A stretch of 64,000 nt of DNA from Micromonospora pallida (GCF_900090325.1 NZ_FMHW01000002.1:930001-994000); one strand, 5' to 3'; positions 9,004 to 17,690 are shown, numbered from the stretch's first letter. Translations and numbers: made by a program. Notes: generated by a model from the sequence alone, not told the origin.

Positions 9004-9459
9004 CTACGGGTGTGTGAGCAGCGGCTGGACGTGCCAGGGGTAGGCGTACCCGCAGTCCCACGGGAACCGGCCATGCTGGTCCGGCCACACGATCTGCTGC
9101 AGGTACACGCGATCCTTGCCGTACCGGGCGTAGGCCGCGCCGGGGTGCAGCGCCTCGGTGGCTGGCCCCTCGACGATCACCGCGTCGTAGCCGACGAGCA
9201 GGTCGTCGACGCGTTGACCGTGGGTGAGCGGCTGCGTCCCGCTGTACACACGGCGGGCCATGTCGTTGAGCAGTTCGTGCGCGATGAGGGGGTCCAGTCC
9301 GGCGATGACCAGCTCGGGGAGGTCACGCTCGGTCAGGCCGACGGTGTAGGCGAACGGGCTGTCGGTCTCACCGCGATCCGGCACGACGGCAGTCACCGCC
9401 CAGCCGATGGTGTCGATGTGCTCCTGCTGCCGTCGGAAGAACTCGTCGAGGGATGGCAT
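9004..9459 (-). CDS. DUF4262 domain protein
   Basis: The 151-residue protein shows the DUF4262 layout: IDTIGWAVTAVVPD near the N-terminus, then FAYTVGLTERDLPELVIAGLDP, HELLNDMA, and a C-terminal YLQQIVWPDQHGRFPWD. The biochemical role of the family is not established; members are frequent on actinobacterial plasmids and integrated elements. The ATG at 9459 has AGAAGGAGA upstream. It follows the 9483 gene with a 23-bp gap and is probably co-transcribed with it. Confidence 0.75.
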   Translation of the reverse strand: MPSLDEFFRRQQEHIDTIGWAVTAVVPDRGETDSPFAYTVGLTERDLPELVIAGLDPLIAHELLNDMARRVYSGTQPLTHGQRVDDLLVGYDAVIVEGPATEALHPGAAYARYGKDRVYLQQIVWPDQHGRFPWDCGYAYPWHVQPLLTHP

Positions 9460-9482
9460 GTTCGTTCTCCTTCTGAGGGTGG

Positions 9483-10508
9483 TTAGCGGGCGAGAATGGA
9501 CACGGCGTCGCCGAGGAGCAGCGGAGCGCCGTCCGGCCCTTTGATGTGTCGGTGGATCCAGATCCTGTAGGGCTGGCCGTCGGCGTTGACGAGGTGCCGC
9601 CAGTGGCCTTTCACGAAGAACCGGACCCGGTAGTGCCATCTGGCCTCGCCGCCGTCGCGGTCGGTGATGGCCTTGCGGCGGCGCAGCATGACGACGCGGG
9701 TCTCATGGACGACGTTGTCCCGCTGGGCGCGACGGCGGGCGGCCCGGTCCAGCGGCGCAGCGGACACGGTGGCCAGGGGTTGGGCCTGGATGACCCAGAA
9801 CGCGTAGGCGATGGCCGCCACCGCGTTGACCCGGACGGTCGACTCGTCGATGCAGAACCGCCCGTCCGGCGCAGGTTCCCACTCGATGTCGTCATCGTCG
9901 ACCACCGGCGGGCCGGGGCGGTCCTGGACCGGCCTGCCGATGGGCAGCCGCGCGGACGACGTCAGGACGTAGGGGCCCAACTCTGCCGCGAGCTGGGGTT
10001 GTTCGGCGTAGAGGGAGCGGCGGCGGGCAGCGGACGGATCGAGGGGGTCGTCGCGGTCCGCCCAGCCGATGATCCACCAGTCAGTGCTGCCGGTGGCGCG
10101 GTTGCGCATCTTGGCCCAGGTGACCGCGCCGATCGAGGTGACCTGCCCGTGCAGTCCGCGGTGGTAGATCGGTTCGGGCAGGAACAGCACGCCGCCGTCG
10201 CTGGGAGCGACGTCGTCGGGCACGACGTCGCCGGTCAGGTTGAGTGCTTCGGCGGCGGCCACGACCGCGCTCATCTCGGGAGCCAGAACGTAGGGCTCGC
10301 CGAGTTGCCAGGGCTGGTGAGTGAGCCTGTCGACGGCGTCGAGTACCTCTGGTGTCGTCGTCGCGTCCGATCCCTCGAACGCGGCGTCGAGATAGGCCCT
10401 CAGGTACTGGCGGGCGAAGCTGGTACGGCCGTAGTCGACCATTCGGCCCTTGAGATGGACGGCGGCGCGGGCGTAGCCGGCCAGGGTTGTTTCGGTGTGG
10501 AAGGTCAT
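9483..10508 (-). CDS. Hypothetical element-backbone protein, 341 aa
   Basis: A soluble mixed alpha/beta protein starting MTFHTETTLAGYARAAVHLKG, with an acidic linker (VVDDDDIEWEP) near residue 205 and a basic C-terminus rich in HYRVRFFVKGHWRH and YRIWIHRHIKGPDG. The C-terminal pattern recurs in actinobacterial element proteins of unknown function. A GGAGG site precedes the ATG at 10508. It heads a likely pair with the DUF4262 gene. Confidence 0.65.
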   Translation of the reverse strand: MTFHTETTLAGYARAAVHLKGRMVDYGRTSFARQYLRAYLDAAFEGSDATTTPEVLDAVDRLTHQPWQLGEPYVLAPEMSAVVAAAEALNLTGDVVPDDVAPSDGGVLFLPEPIYHRGLHGQVTSIGAVTWAKMRNRATGSTDWWIIGWADRDDPLDPSAARRRSLYAEQPQLAAELGPYVLTSSARLPIGRPVQDRPGPPVVDDDDIEWEPAPDGRFCIDESTVRVNAVAAIAYAFWVIQAQPLATVSAAPLDRAARRRAQRDNVVHETRVVMLRRRKAITDRDGGEARWHYRVRFFVKGHWRHLVNADGQPYRIWIHRHIKGPDGAPLLLGDAVSILAR

Positions 10509-10581
10509 GTGCCTCCTTCAAGGGGTGGTGAACCGGCGGGGCAGGGCGCGCGCCGGTGGCTGGGTTCGGGGACGGTGGCCG

Positions 10582-10947
10582 TCAGGCTGCGAGGCGGAGA
10601 GCGGCCATGGGTTGCCGGCGGGGCAGCGGTTCCGGCGCGGGCCGGACCACTGCCGGCGTGGGGCGCGTGGGGCGGAACCAGCCGGCGAACCTCTGCGCGA
10701 CAGCGGCGACGACGGGGACGCGGGCGCGTCCCGGCGTGAACCGAGGCGGCCGGGTGGCGGCATGCTGTGCCCGCTGTGCATCGCGCAGCGGCTGACAGGG
10801 GTACGCCTCGTGGGCGCAGCGCAGGTTGGCGCACCGGCCGGGGTGGCGCGGGTCGGGCTGGTGGTCGGCGGTGACGCGGACGGCCATGCGCCACAGCAGG
10901 ACGTCCGTGACGTTCTCGGGCACATCGACGGGAGTGGCGGGCAGCAT
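10582..10947 (-). CDS. Hypothetical protein with CxxxxC-type cysteine motif
   Basis: The 121-residue product (MLPATPVDVPENVTDVLLWRMAVRV...) contains CANLRCAHEAYPCQPL, three cysteines that could bind a metal (inference), then a long Arg/Pro-rich tail. A GAAAGGA site precedes the ATG at 10947. Similar small cysteine-bearing proteins occur beside transfer genes in actinomycete elements, but no function is known. Confidence 0.55.
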   Translation of the reverse strand: MLPATPVDVPENVTDVLLWRMAVRVTADHQPDPRHPGRCANLRCAHEAYPCQPLRDAQRAQHAATRPPRFTPGRARVPVVAAVAQRFAGWFRPTRPTPAVVRPAPEPLPRRQPMAALRLAA

Positions 10948-11770
10948 CGGAGCGGGTCCTTTCGACAAGCGGATCGGGGTGGTCACCACCGACGTGGCCG
11001 TCTCGGCTCGTGACCTGGGAGCCGTCCTACCGCCGTCCGGTCGGAGCGGTGGTGACCGCGACGATCAACGCTCGACTCTGCGGCGCGATCAAGTCGTCCA
11101 CAGGTTGTCGTCGGAGGGTGGCCCGGGCTGGCGGCACCACGTGAGGGTGTATGCCCCGGGGTGATCGTGGGTGCGGGGCTGGCGTGAGAGAGTCGCCGAT
11201 CACCGTGCTCGAGGGGCTCTGCGGCATCGGTCAGCAGGCGGTGGATCCTGGCTGTCGCGGTGCAGCGGGCGGCGGCGACGATCCAGTCCGCGACGTGCGC
11301 GGGTTGCCTGGTCGCGGCACGGGCCAGCCGGCCGGGTGCGAGGCGGTGGCCGCCCGGTGCGGGAAGGTGTCGTCCACGAGGCGGTCACCGCCTCGTCGAG
11401 GGCGAGCGCCGGACGGCGGAGCTGGCGGTATCGGGGTCCAGGAACATGTCGGTCCTTCAGCGCGACGATGCGCGCGGGGCGGAACGACAGCCCCGGCCGG
11501 GGACGGGCGCCTGCGGACACGGGACCGGCTCACGGCCGGCGGCAGCAGGTGCTCGGGCCCCGGCCAGGGCTGTGCGTGTCAGGGTGAACTGTCGGAACGG
11601 GCCGTCATAGCGGCGCGGCAGGTGATGCCGGCTCAGGCCTGCGTCCCCGAGGTGAACCGCGCGCCGAACAGGTCGTGGACGGGATGCGAGTGCTCTCCGG
11701 GCAGACGGTGGGCGGTGGTGATGAGGAGTGGCCTGCCCGTAGCCGGTCGCGCCGGGCGGGTTGCCGCGCC
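10948..11770. other. 823-bp region without a convincing gene
   Basis: Several Arg/Pro-rich frames are open on both strands but none combines a start codon, a ribosome-binding site and protein-like composition. Minus-strand fragments do look coding in pieces: 11633-11770 reads LITTAHRLPGEHSHPVHDLF directly after the stop of the 11771 gene, and around 11230-11345 a frame contains HVADWIVAAARCTATARIHR without any start. The region may be a decayed stretch of one or more small genes. Confidence 0.4.
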
Positions 11771-12160
11771 TCAGCGCGGCGCCGGGGTGGTCGTGGCCTG
11801 GTCGGGGTGCTGCGTCACCCAGAGCCGGGTCATGGCCCGCAGGTGCTCGACCTGCGCGGCCCGCCTACCGATCAGCGCGTCGAGGCGAGGCCCACGCGCC
11901 TGGAGTGCGCCGGTGGAGTCGACGACCGGGATCCGGTCGTCGGGACCGGCGGCGAGAACCTTCTCGACGTCGCTCAGCGCGTCGCGGAGGGTCGGGACGA
12001 GCTGGGCGATCTGCGCTTCGGTGCTGGCGAGCGCGGTGAGCGCGTGCCACAGTTCCGAGGCCACGGACGGCTGGTCGACGCCGGCGGGGACGGCGTCCAT
12101 GAGCGCCTGAACGCTGATCCGTACGTCGCAGTACTTGAGGACGAGCTGAGTGTCGATCAT
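11771..12160 (-). CDS. Hypothetical helical protein, 129 aa
   Basis: The product is almost entirely helical (ELWHALTALASTEAQIAQLVPTL, then LIGRRAAQVEHLRAMTRLW) and may be a coiled-coil or helical bundle. The ATG at 12160 follows CAGGAAG. A coding-like stretch continues in frame for 45 codons beyond the TGA stop (to 11633), so the protein may once have been longer. No family recognised. Confidence 0.6.
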   Translation of the reverse strand: MIDTQLVLKYCDVRISVQALMDAVPAGVDQPSVASELWHALTALASTEAQIAQLVPTLRDALSDVEKVLAAGPDDRIPVVDSTGALQARGPRLDALIGRRAAQVEHLRAMTRLWVTQHPDQATTTPAPR

Positions 12161-12265
12161 GGTCTGCTTCCTGTTCGAAGGTGAGGTCAGAGAAGGTCCG
12201 CGCTGTTGCCGGGTGCGCCGTCGGCTGACGCCCGCGCCCGGACGAACGCCGCGCCGAGCAGCCGG

Positions 12266-12868
12266 CTACCGGATGCTGCTGATCGGCGGCGGGCACGCCT
12301 GCGAGTTGGCGATCCGCGCGGCGCGGTCGAGGTCAGCGCCGGCGTGCGGCGTTCCGGCACCGTTGACGAGCAGGTAGATGGTGGCCTCGTCCGCGACGGT
12401 GCCGACCCGAGCCCGCACACAGGGCAGGTCCATCAGCCGGGCGATCCGGCGGGGTGCGTGCAGTCCAGTCACGCGGACGTAGGGACCGTCGTCGGTGTCC
12501 TCGGCAACGCGGATCCAGTCGGTGGGAAGCCACGAGGTGGGGATGGCCAGGTTGCCGGCCTGCCAGGCGAGGGCGGTTTCGAGACGCTGCCGGCCGTCCA
12601 CCACGGCGTAGGTGACGTGGGCGTCGGGGTCGCTGTCGTGCCAGGCGGCCCCGGTGCGGTCGTTGAGGAGGACGGCGGGGATCGGGACGCCCTGTAGCCA
12701 GGACCGCATGAGGGCGATGCGCTGGTCGTCGGTCCAGCGGCGGCCACGCTGGTACGGGGCGTCGAGGATCATCTCGCCACGACGGATCCGCTCGGTGTAC
12801 TCGTCGATGGACCAGACCCCGAAGCCGGTGGACAGCGGCGTCAGTGGGTTCGTGGTTTGCCAGGTCAT
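12266..12868 (-). CDS. DUF262 domain protein (ParB/Srx-like fold)
   Basis: The 200-residue protein has the DUF262 hallmarks: WSIDEYTERIRRGEMILDAPYQRGRRW, ALMRSWLQGVPIPAVLLN, VVDGRQRLETALAW, and a late LLVNGAGTPHA. DUF262 forms the N-terminal half of GmrSD-type modification-dependent restriction enzymes and also occurs alone; the nuclease-type DUF1524 half is absent here, so restriction activity should not be assumed. The ATG at 12868 is the first in frame, preceded by AGGAACAGCC. Confidence 0.8.
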   Translation of the reverse strand: MTWQTTNPLTPLSTGFGVWSIDEYTERIRRGEMILDAPYQRGRRWTDDQRIALMRSWLQGVPIPAVLLNDRTGAAWHDSDPDAHVTYAVVDGRQRLETALAWQAGNLAIPTSWLPTDWIRVAEDTDDGPYVRVTGLHAPRRIARLMDLPCVRARVGTVADEATIYLLVNGAGTPHAGADLDRAARIANSQACPPPISSIR

Positions 12869-13042
12869 GCTGGCTGTTCCTCCGATAGGAATGAAAGGAC
12901 TCGGTGGGCGGACTGCGCCTTCGCGGCCAACGCCGGCAGACGGGAGGTTCCGATCGGGCTGCTATTCGATGCCGCCGTGCCGCCGCCTTGAATCTGCTGC
13001 CGGACTCGCCTCGGCCGGAGCTGGCGGCGCTGCCTGCTGGGC

Positions 13043-13258
13043 CTACTCGACGTCTCCGAGGCTGAGGATGTGCACGCCCTGCTCGGCCGGCCAGAACGTG
13101 CCGCCGACCCGCGACCAGTCCCTTCCGCACGCCGTGCAGGACCATGCCTGTCCGACGCCCGGGGCACCGTAGGTGGCGACGAATTCGAGCGTTCCGGCTG
13201 CTTCGCAGTCGTGCTCGGGGCGGGAAACACTGGCGCCGTCATCGTCGACGCTTTTCAT
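13043..13258 (-). CDS. Small zinc-ribbon-like protein, 71 aa
   Basis: A short acidic N-terminus (MKSVDDDGASVSRPEHDC) leads to a CTACGRDW pair of cysteines that, with an earlier Cys/His, could form a zinc knuckle (inference). The start at 13258 is fixed by CGGAGGAGCTC immediately upstream. Its stop lies 174 bp before the DUF262 gene on the same strand, and it follows the M23 hydrolase gene closely. Confidence 0.55.
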   Translation of the reverse strand: MKSVDDDGASVSRPEHDCEAAGTLEFVATYGAPGVGQAWSCTACGRDWSRVGGTFWPAEQGVHILSLGDVE

Positions 13259-13318
13259 GAGCTCCTCCGTTGGGGGTAGGGGAGTGGTTGGGTGTCGTGT
13301 CTGGTGCGCGATCACCGC

Positions 13319-14404
13319 TTACGGCCGGGCGCCGAGCGGGGTGCCCTGCGCGGCCATGAAGGGCACCGGGTCGATCGCGCCGGCCTCGCTGGCGTCGCCG
13401 CGTACGTGCACCTCGAAGTGCAGGTGCGGGCCGCTGGAGTGGCCGGTGGAGCCGACGACGCCGAGGGGTTGTCCGACGGCGACCTGCTGGCCGACCGTCA
13501 CCATCGGGGGTTGGTCCATGTGGCAGTAGCGCGTCAGCAGCCCGCCGGCGTGGTCGATGTCGACGTACCAGCCGCACCCGCGGGTAAGGACGGGGTCGCC
13601 GTCGCGGTCACAGCCCCACGGCGCGCCGGTGCTGGCGTAGACAGCATTGCAGCGGACGGTGCGGACGGTGCCAGCGGACGCGGCGCGGATGATCGTCCCG
13701 CGCGGGGCGCTGAGGTCGACGCCGTCATGGCCGGGCCGGTCACTGCTGCGGAACCCGGATCCGACCGGGGCGAGCACGGGCTGGGTCCACGGGCCGACCG
13801 CCCCGCAGCCGGCCAGGCCGCCCATCGGTAGGCCAACCGTCCTGGCGATGACCGTGACGAGCTCCGCTGCCGGGCCCTCCCACTTGGCGTACGCATCGGG
13901 GTAGGCGCTGACTTGCACGGCCTGCGCAGCTTCGGTCAACGGCATGGTCTGCCAACCGCCGATCGTGAGCAGCTTGGCGTAGAACCTGCCGGCCGCGTAG
14001 ACCGGATCCTGGAGCTGTGCCGGGGTGCCCCAGCCCTGGCTGGGGCGTTGCTGGAACAGCCCGACAGAGTCCCGGTCGCCGCCGGGCAGGTTCCGCAGCG
14101 TGCTTTCCTGCATCGCGGTGGCAACCGCGATGACCCAGCCACGATCTGGTACCCCGAGCTGGGTGCCGATGGTGACGATTGCCGCCGCGTTGGCGACCTG
14201 CTCGCCGTCCCATTCGCCGATCGTCGGCCAGTCGCTGGGCATCCTCGGCGGGCTGGCCGCAGTGGAACTCGCTGATGGCAGGGAGATCGGTAGGCAGGAC
14301 CCGGCGGCGGTACCGCCGGCGAGCAGGCCGCCCAGCCCACCCGCGCAGAGCACGAACACGGCGACGACGGCGATGATGAGCGACACCAGGGAGCGGATCT
14401 TCAT
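13319..14404 (-). CDS. Membrane-anchored M23 peptidase with lysozyme-like segment
   Basis: The 361-residue protein has an N-terminal membrane anchor (about residues 5-35), a segment at about 70-150 that reads like a transglycosylase fold (VATAMQESTLRNLPGGDRDS, VGLFQQRPSQGWG) and a C-terminal LytM/M23 domain with the HDGVDL and HLHFEV zinc/catalytic motifs. Bifunctional cell-wall hydrolases of this kind open the peptidoglycan for conjugation machines (VirB1-like role), which fits the nearby transfer genes. The ATG at 14404 directly before KIRSLVSLIIAVVAVFVLC is preferred over a longer, unlikely N-terminus. Confidence 0.85.
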   Translation of the reverse strand: MKIRSLVSLIIAVVAVFVLCAGGLGGLLAGGTAAGSCLPISLPSASSTAASPPRMPSDWPTIGEWDGEQVANAAAIVTIGTQLGVPDRGWVIAVATAMQESTLRNLPGGDRDSVGLFQQRPSQGWGTPAQLQDPVYAAGRFYAKLLTIGGWQTMPLTEAAQAVQVSAYPDAYAKWEGPAAELVTVIARTVGLPMGGLAGCGAVGPWTQPVLAPVGSGFRSSDRPGHDGVDLSAPRGTIIRAASAGTVRTVRCNAVYASTGAPWGCDRDGDPVLTRGCGWYVDIDHAGGLLTRYCHMDQPPMVTVGQQVAVGQPLGVVGSTGHSSGPHLHFEVHVRGDASEAGAIDPVPFMAAQGTPLGARP

Positions 14405-14519
14405 GGATGCCTCCAGAGGCTTGCCGACGCAGCGGTGCCCGATGTCCGGGCGCGGGTGGGCGTGGGAGAGGGCGGTCCGCCGCGCAGACGGCGGCGGGAT
14501 GGGCGGAGCGGACCTGCGG

Positions 14520-14804
14520 TCAGGCCCGGGTGACCCTGATGTCGTAGTGCTCCTCGGGCAACCGCCGGGCACAGCCAGCGGTGGCCCCAGGCATGTCCCC
14601 GGCGCAGGTTGTCGATCAGGGACGAGTCGCCGTCGGCGAGGTCGCCGTCCGGGTCCACGCGCCGACGCCGCCACCAAAGCGGTAGTCATCGATGCGGGGC
14701 GTGCCGAACCGCATCGGCGGCTGGATGACGCGGTCCAGTTCGGCGTCGACGGTGCCGGCGGCCGCGGTGCCCGGCACGAGGACGGCGAGCAGCACGTGTC
14801 CCAT
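14520..14804 (-). pseudogene. Small element gene with probable compensating frameshifts
   Basis: From ATG 14804 (MGHVLLAVLVPGTAAAGTVD...FGTPRIDDYRFGGGV) the frame stops at 14616. A better continuation from about 14657 is in another frame (DPDGDLADGDSSLIDNLRRG), and near 14565 the sequence returns to the first frame to end RRLPEEHYDIRVTRA at 14520. The total is exactly 95 codons, as expected for one insertion plus one deletion in an intact gene. Alternatively a 62-residue protein ends at 14616. The start overlaps the stop of the upstream gene (TGATG), implying translational coupling. Function unknown. Confidence 0.4.
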
Positions 14805-15205
14805 CAGTGGACTTCGTCCGGCGGGGTTGCCAGCTTCGGAACCGCCTCGAAGATCGCGCCGTCGTGGCGGAGCGAAGAGCACGCCTCGCGGAACCGCACG
14901 AGTGCCCTTTCTCGCTCCTCCTGTACCTGGATAAGCGCGAGCCCGACAGCCCGCACACGCTCACCGGCGGTGACGAGTTCAGGGCCGTTGGCCCCGTCGT
15001 AGACGTTCCAGAGCACCTGCGTGGCCTCAACGAGCAGTCTCTCCTGAACGTTGGCGGCCACCAGAGCGCAACCTGCGGTGATGAAGTCACGGACCGTAGC
15101 CGTGTTGAGCGCGGTGGTGACGCAGATCTGCTCCATGTCAGGCGTGGCGCCGTCGAGGCGGGCGAGATGCTGTAGGACGACAACTACGTCTTTTACGTCG
15201 TTCAC
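14804..15205 (-). CDS. Hypothetical helical protein, 133 aa
   Basis: Starts at GTG 15205 with CTGGAGTG upstream (MNDVKDVVVVLQHLARLDGA). It is predominantly helical (LLVEATQVLWNVYDGANG; LALIQVQEERERALVRFREA) and ends with a stop that overlaps the next start. No family recognised; likely co-expressed with the small gene that follows it. Confidence 0.6.
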   Translation of the reverse strand: MNDVKDVVVVLQHLARLDGATPDMEQICVTTALNTATVRDFITAGCALVAANVQERLLVEATQVLWNVYDGANGPELVTAGERVRAVGLALIQVQEERERALVRFREACSSLRHDGAIFEAVPKLATPPDEVH

Positions 15206-15357
15206 GATTCACTCCAGAACGGGTGTGGATGGGTGGAATCCCCCGGCGGGCGTGCGGCGGGGAAGCTGACGACGCCGCCGGGCCGACGGCGGGTCAGGAG
15301 GGGCCAGGCCTGGACGAGGTAGTTGTCGCCTGCGGAGCCGGGCCTGGCCCCGGCGGG

Positions 15358-16095
15358 TCACCGGTCGTACGGCGGCGGCCAGTCGCGGGGGCGACCGTCG
15401 CTCGGGGCGTCTCCCATGTGCTCGGCGTAGCCGTGCACCGCGCCGCCGTTGGCCTTGGCCCAGTACATGGCGATGTCGGCGAGGTGCAGCAGGGACTCGG
15501 GATCGCGGCCGGCCTGGTCGGTGGTCGTGTAGCCGACGCTGGCGACGATGTCGATCTGCCTGCCGTGGAGGACGAACGGAACCTGGCTGATGTCCCTCCA
15601 GGCCCGGCCGGCCACCGAGATCGTTCTGTCGAGACCGCCCTGGACGATGAGGGCGAATTCGTCGCCGGAGAGTCGGGCGGGGAAGACGTCGGACTGCCCG
15701 AGGCGGCGGAGCCTCTCAGCAACCTGGGCCAGCAGGGTGTTGCCTGCCCGGTGCCCGAGACGGTCGTTGACCAGTTTGAACCCGACGAGGTCGAGGACGA
15801 TGACGCCGACCTCACTGTGGGTCGTCACCGCGTGCGTCAGCCGCTCGATCGCCGCGCGACGGTTGGGCAGGCGGGTGGTGTCGTCCTCGGTCGCCTGCCG
15901 GTGGTAGGTGTCGCGTTCGGCCCGCAGGGTCTCGACCAGGCCGTGCGCGTTCCGGACGACGCGGTCCAGCGTCCGCAGCCGGGTCCGGGCGCGGGTCAGC
16001 AGGGCCCAGAGGCGCAGCGCCCAGAGGCCGGCGACGGCCAGTCCGGCGAGGAGCCCGCCTGCGGCGGTGATAAGGGAGTTCGCTGTCTGAGACAC
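15358..16095 (-). CDS. Membrane-associated GGDEF-domain protein (SGDEF variant)
   Basis: One N-terminal membrane helix (about residues 8-32), a short coiled-coil linker (RVVRNAHGLVETLRAERDTYHRQ) and a GGDEF domain carrying DLVGFKLVNDRLGHRAGN and the active-site loop RLSGDEFAL. The first glycine of GGDEF is Ser; SGDEF/AGDEF variants can retain diguanylate cyclase activity, so activity is possible but unproven. The product-inhibition RxxD site is not in its usual place. Single-domain GGDEF genes are recurrent on actinomycete integrative elements. The GTG at 16095 follows AGGAGCG. Confidence 0.85.
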   Translation of the reverse strand: MSQTANSLITAAGGLLAGLAVAGLWALRLWALLTRARTRLRTLDRVVRNAHGLVETLRAERDTYHRQATEDDTTRLPNRRAAIERLTHAVTTHSEVGVIVLDLVGFKLVNDRLGHRAGNTLLAQVAERLRRLGQSDVFPARLSGDEFALIVQGGLDRTISVAGRAWRDISQVPFVLHGRQIDIVASVGYTTTDQAGRDPESLLHLADIAMYWAKANGGAVHGYAEHMGDAPSDGRPRDWPPPYDR

Positions 16096-16192
16096 TGGTT
16101 GTCGCTCCTTGTGGCTGAAGGAGCACCGGGGGCAGGCGTGAGCGCGCCAACGTCAAACGCCCGCCCCCGGGCTGCCAAGGGTGAAGGCGCCG

Positions 16193-17161
16193 CTAATTGG
16201 CCTGGTAGGTCGCGACCTTGGTGTCGAGTCGCGTGACGTTGCCGGCGATGACGAGCTTGTCCAGGGCGTTCGCCACCGCCCCCGCGCTGGCCTTGTTGAC
16301 CTGGGCGCCGTCGCGGGCCTGGTTGATCAGCTTGCAGATCTCCCCGACCTTGTAGGCGGTGTCCGGGTTGCGTTGCAGCAGCGCCAGCACCTCGTCGCGG
16401 AGTTCCCCCTTGCGGCGTCGGGGCTGGGCCGGCTTCCGGCGGCCGTCGCGCTCCTGCGTGCCGGTTTCCGGCCCGGCCACTGCCGGTGCCTGGTGCTCGC
16501 CTCGCGCCGTCGAGTCGGTTGCCAACCCGCCGACCCGGTCGTCGGCGCGCGGTTCACCGGCCGGCTGGTCCCGCGTGGTGCTGCTTGACGCCGGTGGATC
16601 GGTCTCCGGCGCCGATTCACTCTCCAGTCCGGTCATCGGCCCCGGCTCGGGCTCGGCCTGCGGCGTGTCGGCCTGCTCGACGGTTCCGGCTGGGCCTGCC
16701 GCTTCGGTCGGCGTGGGGCTGGCCTGGCCGGCGTCCGCCGTCGAGTCGCCGGTCTGCTGGTCGGCAGGCGGTTTCCCAGGTGTCTGGCCCTCGGCGGGTG
16801 CTCCGGCGCCGGGCTCGGGTTCCGCCTCGGGGCGGAGGTCGGCTCGCTGCTGCGACTCGCCCCAGGCCGGGTCGTCGGCACCCGTCGAGGCAGCCGGTGG
16901 CAGCTGCGTGCTGGTACTGCCGGCGACGACCGACGCGGCTGCCGCCTTGCCGGTTTCGGTCAGCTGCCACAGCGTCGTGCGCTGCTCGGCGCGGACCCGC
17001 TCGGCGTGGCCCGCGCTTTCTAGCTCTCGCAGCTTGGGGGTGGTCGTGGGGTAGGCGATGCCGACGGACTCGCCGATGCTTGCGGCGGTGGCCGGACCGA
17101 GCTCGGCGAGCGCGGTCAGCACCCGCTCCAGGGTGGACGGGGTCTTGGTGCTGTCGATCAT
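16193..17161 (-). CDS. Two-winged-helix DNA-binding protein with acidic linker
   Basis: The 322-residue protein has a MarR/IclR-like winged helix at residues 8-75 (LERVLTALAELGPATAASIG...TTLWQLTETGKAAA), a long Glu/Pro/Ala-rich disordered linker, and a second winged-helix-like module at about 255-320 (RDEVLALLQRNPDTAYKVGE, ending in TRLDTKVATYQAN). Architectures of this kind are common transcription or partition-type regulators on actinomycete elements; the target is unknown. AGAAAGGAAA upstream of ATG 17161 supports the start. Confidence 0.7.
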   Translation of the reverse strand: MIDSTKTPSTLERVLTALAELGPATAASIGESVGIAYPTTTPKLRELESAGHAERVRAEQRTTLWQLTETGKAAAASVVAGSTSTQLPPAASTGADDPAWGESQQRADLRPEAEPEPGAGAPAEGQTPGKPPADQQTGDSTADAGQASPTPTEAAGPAGTVEQADTPQAEPEPGPMTGLESESAPETDPPASSSTTRDQPAGEPRADDRVGGLATDSTARGEHQAPAVAGPETGTQERDGRRKPAQPRRRKGELRDEVLALLQRNPDTAYKVGEICKLINQARDGAQVNKASAGAVANALDKLVIAGNVTRLDTKVATYQAN

Positions 17162-17271
17162 GCGACGGGTTTCCTTTCTCCCTGCTACCAGGGCGCGAGG
17201 ACGAGGCGTGGACTCATGCACGCTTCGAAGCGGGGTTCGATCAAGTCGTTGGGGTGGACTCCCGCGTACGC

Positions 17272-17321
17272 CGGGCCGCGACAGCCAGTGCGGTCGTGGG
17301 GCGACCTGGTGTCGCGGCCCG
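17272..17321. terminator. 12-bp stem hairpin after the lsr2-like gene
   Basis: CGGGCCGCGACA (17272-17283) pairs perfectly with TGTCGCGGCCCG (17310-17321) around a 26-base loop. It sits just past the stop of the Lsr2-like gene on the minus strand and probably terminates its transcript. Confidence 0.55.
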
Positions 17322-17339
17322 CGTTCGCGCTCCGCAGGG

Positions 17340-17690
17340 CTAGTGGGCGCCGTTGTAGACGTCGTGGACGGCCGGAGGGATCGCCCCTCGGGTCCGGGGC
17401 TCGGGCAGGTGGTGCTCCTGCCAGTGGGTGGCCCACCACTGCCGGACGCGGGCGTTGAGGGCGCGGCGGTCCGCGCTGGTGCCGTGGCCGGTCTGCTTTC
17501 CCGCCGTCGATTTCGGCATGCGGCGGGCGGCGGCGATGAAGGGCTGGAAGGCGGCGGCCATCCGGTCGAAGTTGGGGCGGGACAGGTCGATCTCGTACCA
17601 CACGCCGTTGAAGGCGAACCGGTAGCTGTCGACCTCGTCGGTGGATCCGTCGAGGTCGTCGTAGACAACGCTGATCGTTTTGATGGCCAT
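17340..17690 (-). CDS. lsr2: Lsr2-family nucleoid-associated protein
   Basis: The 116-residue product matches Lsr2 along its whole length: an N-terminal dimerisation domain (MAIKTISVVYDDLDGSTDEV...GVWYEIDLSRPNFDRMAAAF) and a C-terminal DNA-binding domain (VRQWWATHWQEHHLP, then RTRGAIPPAVHDVYNGAH), where RGA replaces the usual RGR AT-hook-like tripeptide. Lsr2 bridges AT-rich DNA and silences foreign genes in actinobacteria; an element-borne copy could mask the element or counter the host protein. ATG 17690 has GAGAGGA upstream. Hairpins on both sides suggest a monocistronic transcript. Confidence 0.85.
   Translation of the reverse strand: MAIKTISVVYDDLDGSTDEVDSYRFAFNGVWYEIDLSRPNFDRMAAAFQPFIAAARRMPKSTAGKQTGHGTSADRRALNARVRQWWATHWQEHHLPEPRTRGAIPPAVHDVYNGAH

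Noticed and set aside
11200-11533. Minus-strand frames of about 100 codons in the 10.9-11.8 kb gap
   Set aside because: Arg/Pro-rich, mutually overlapping, without ribosome-binding sites; treated as decayed or non-coding sequence.
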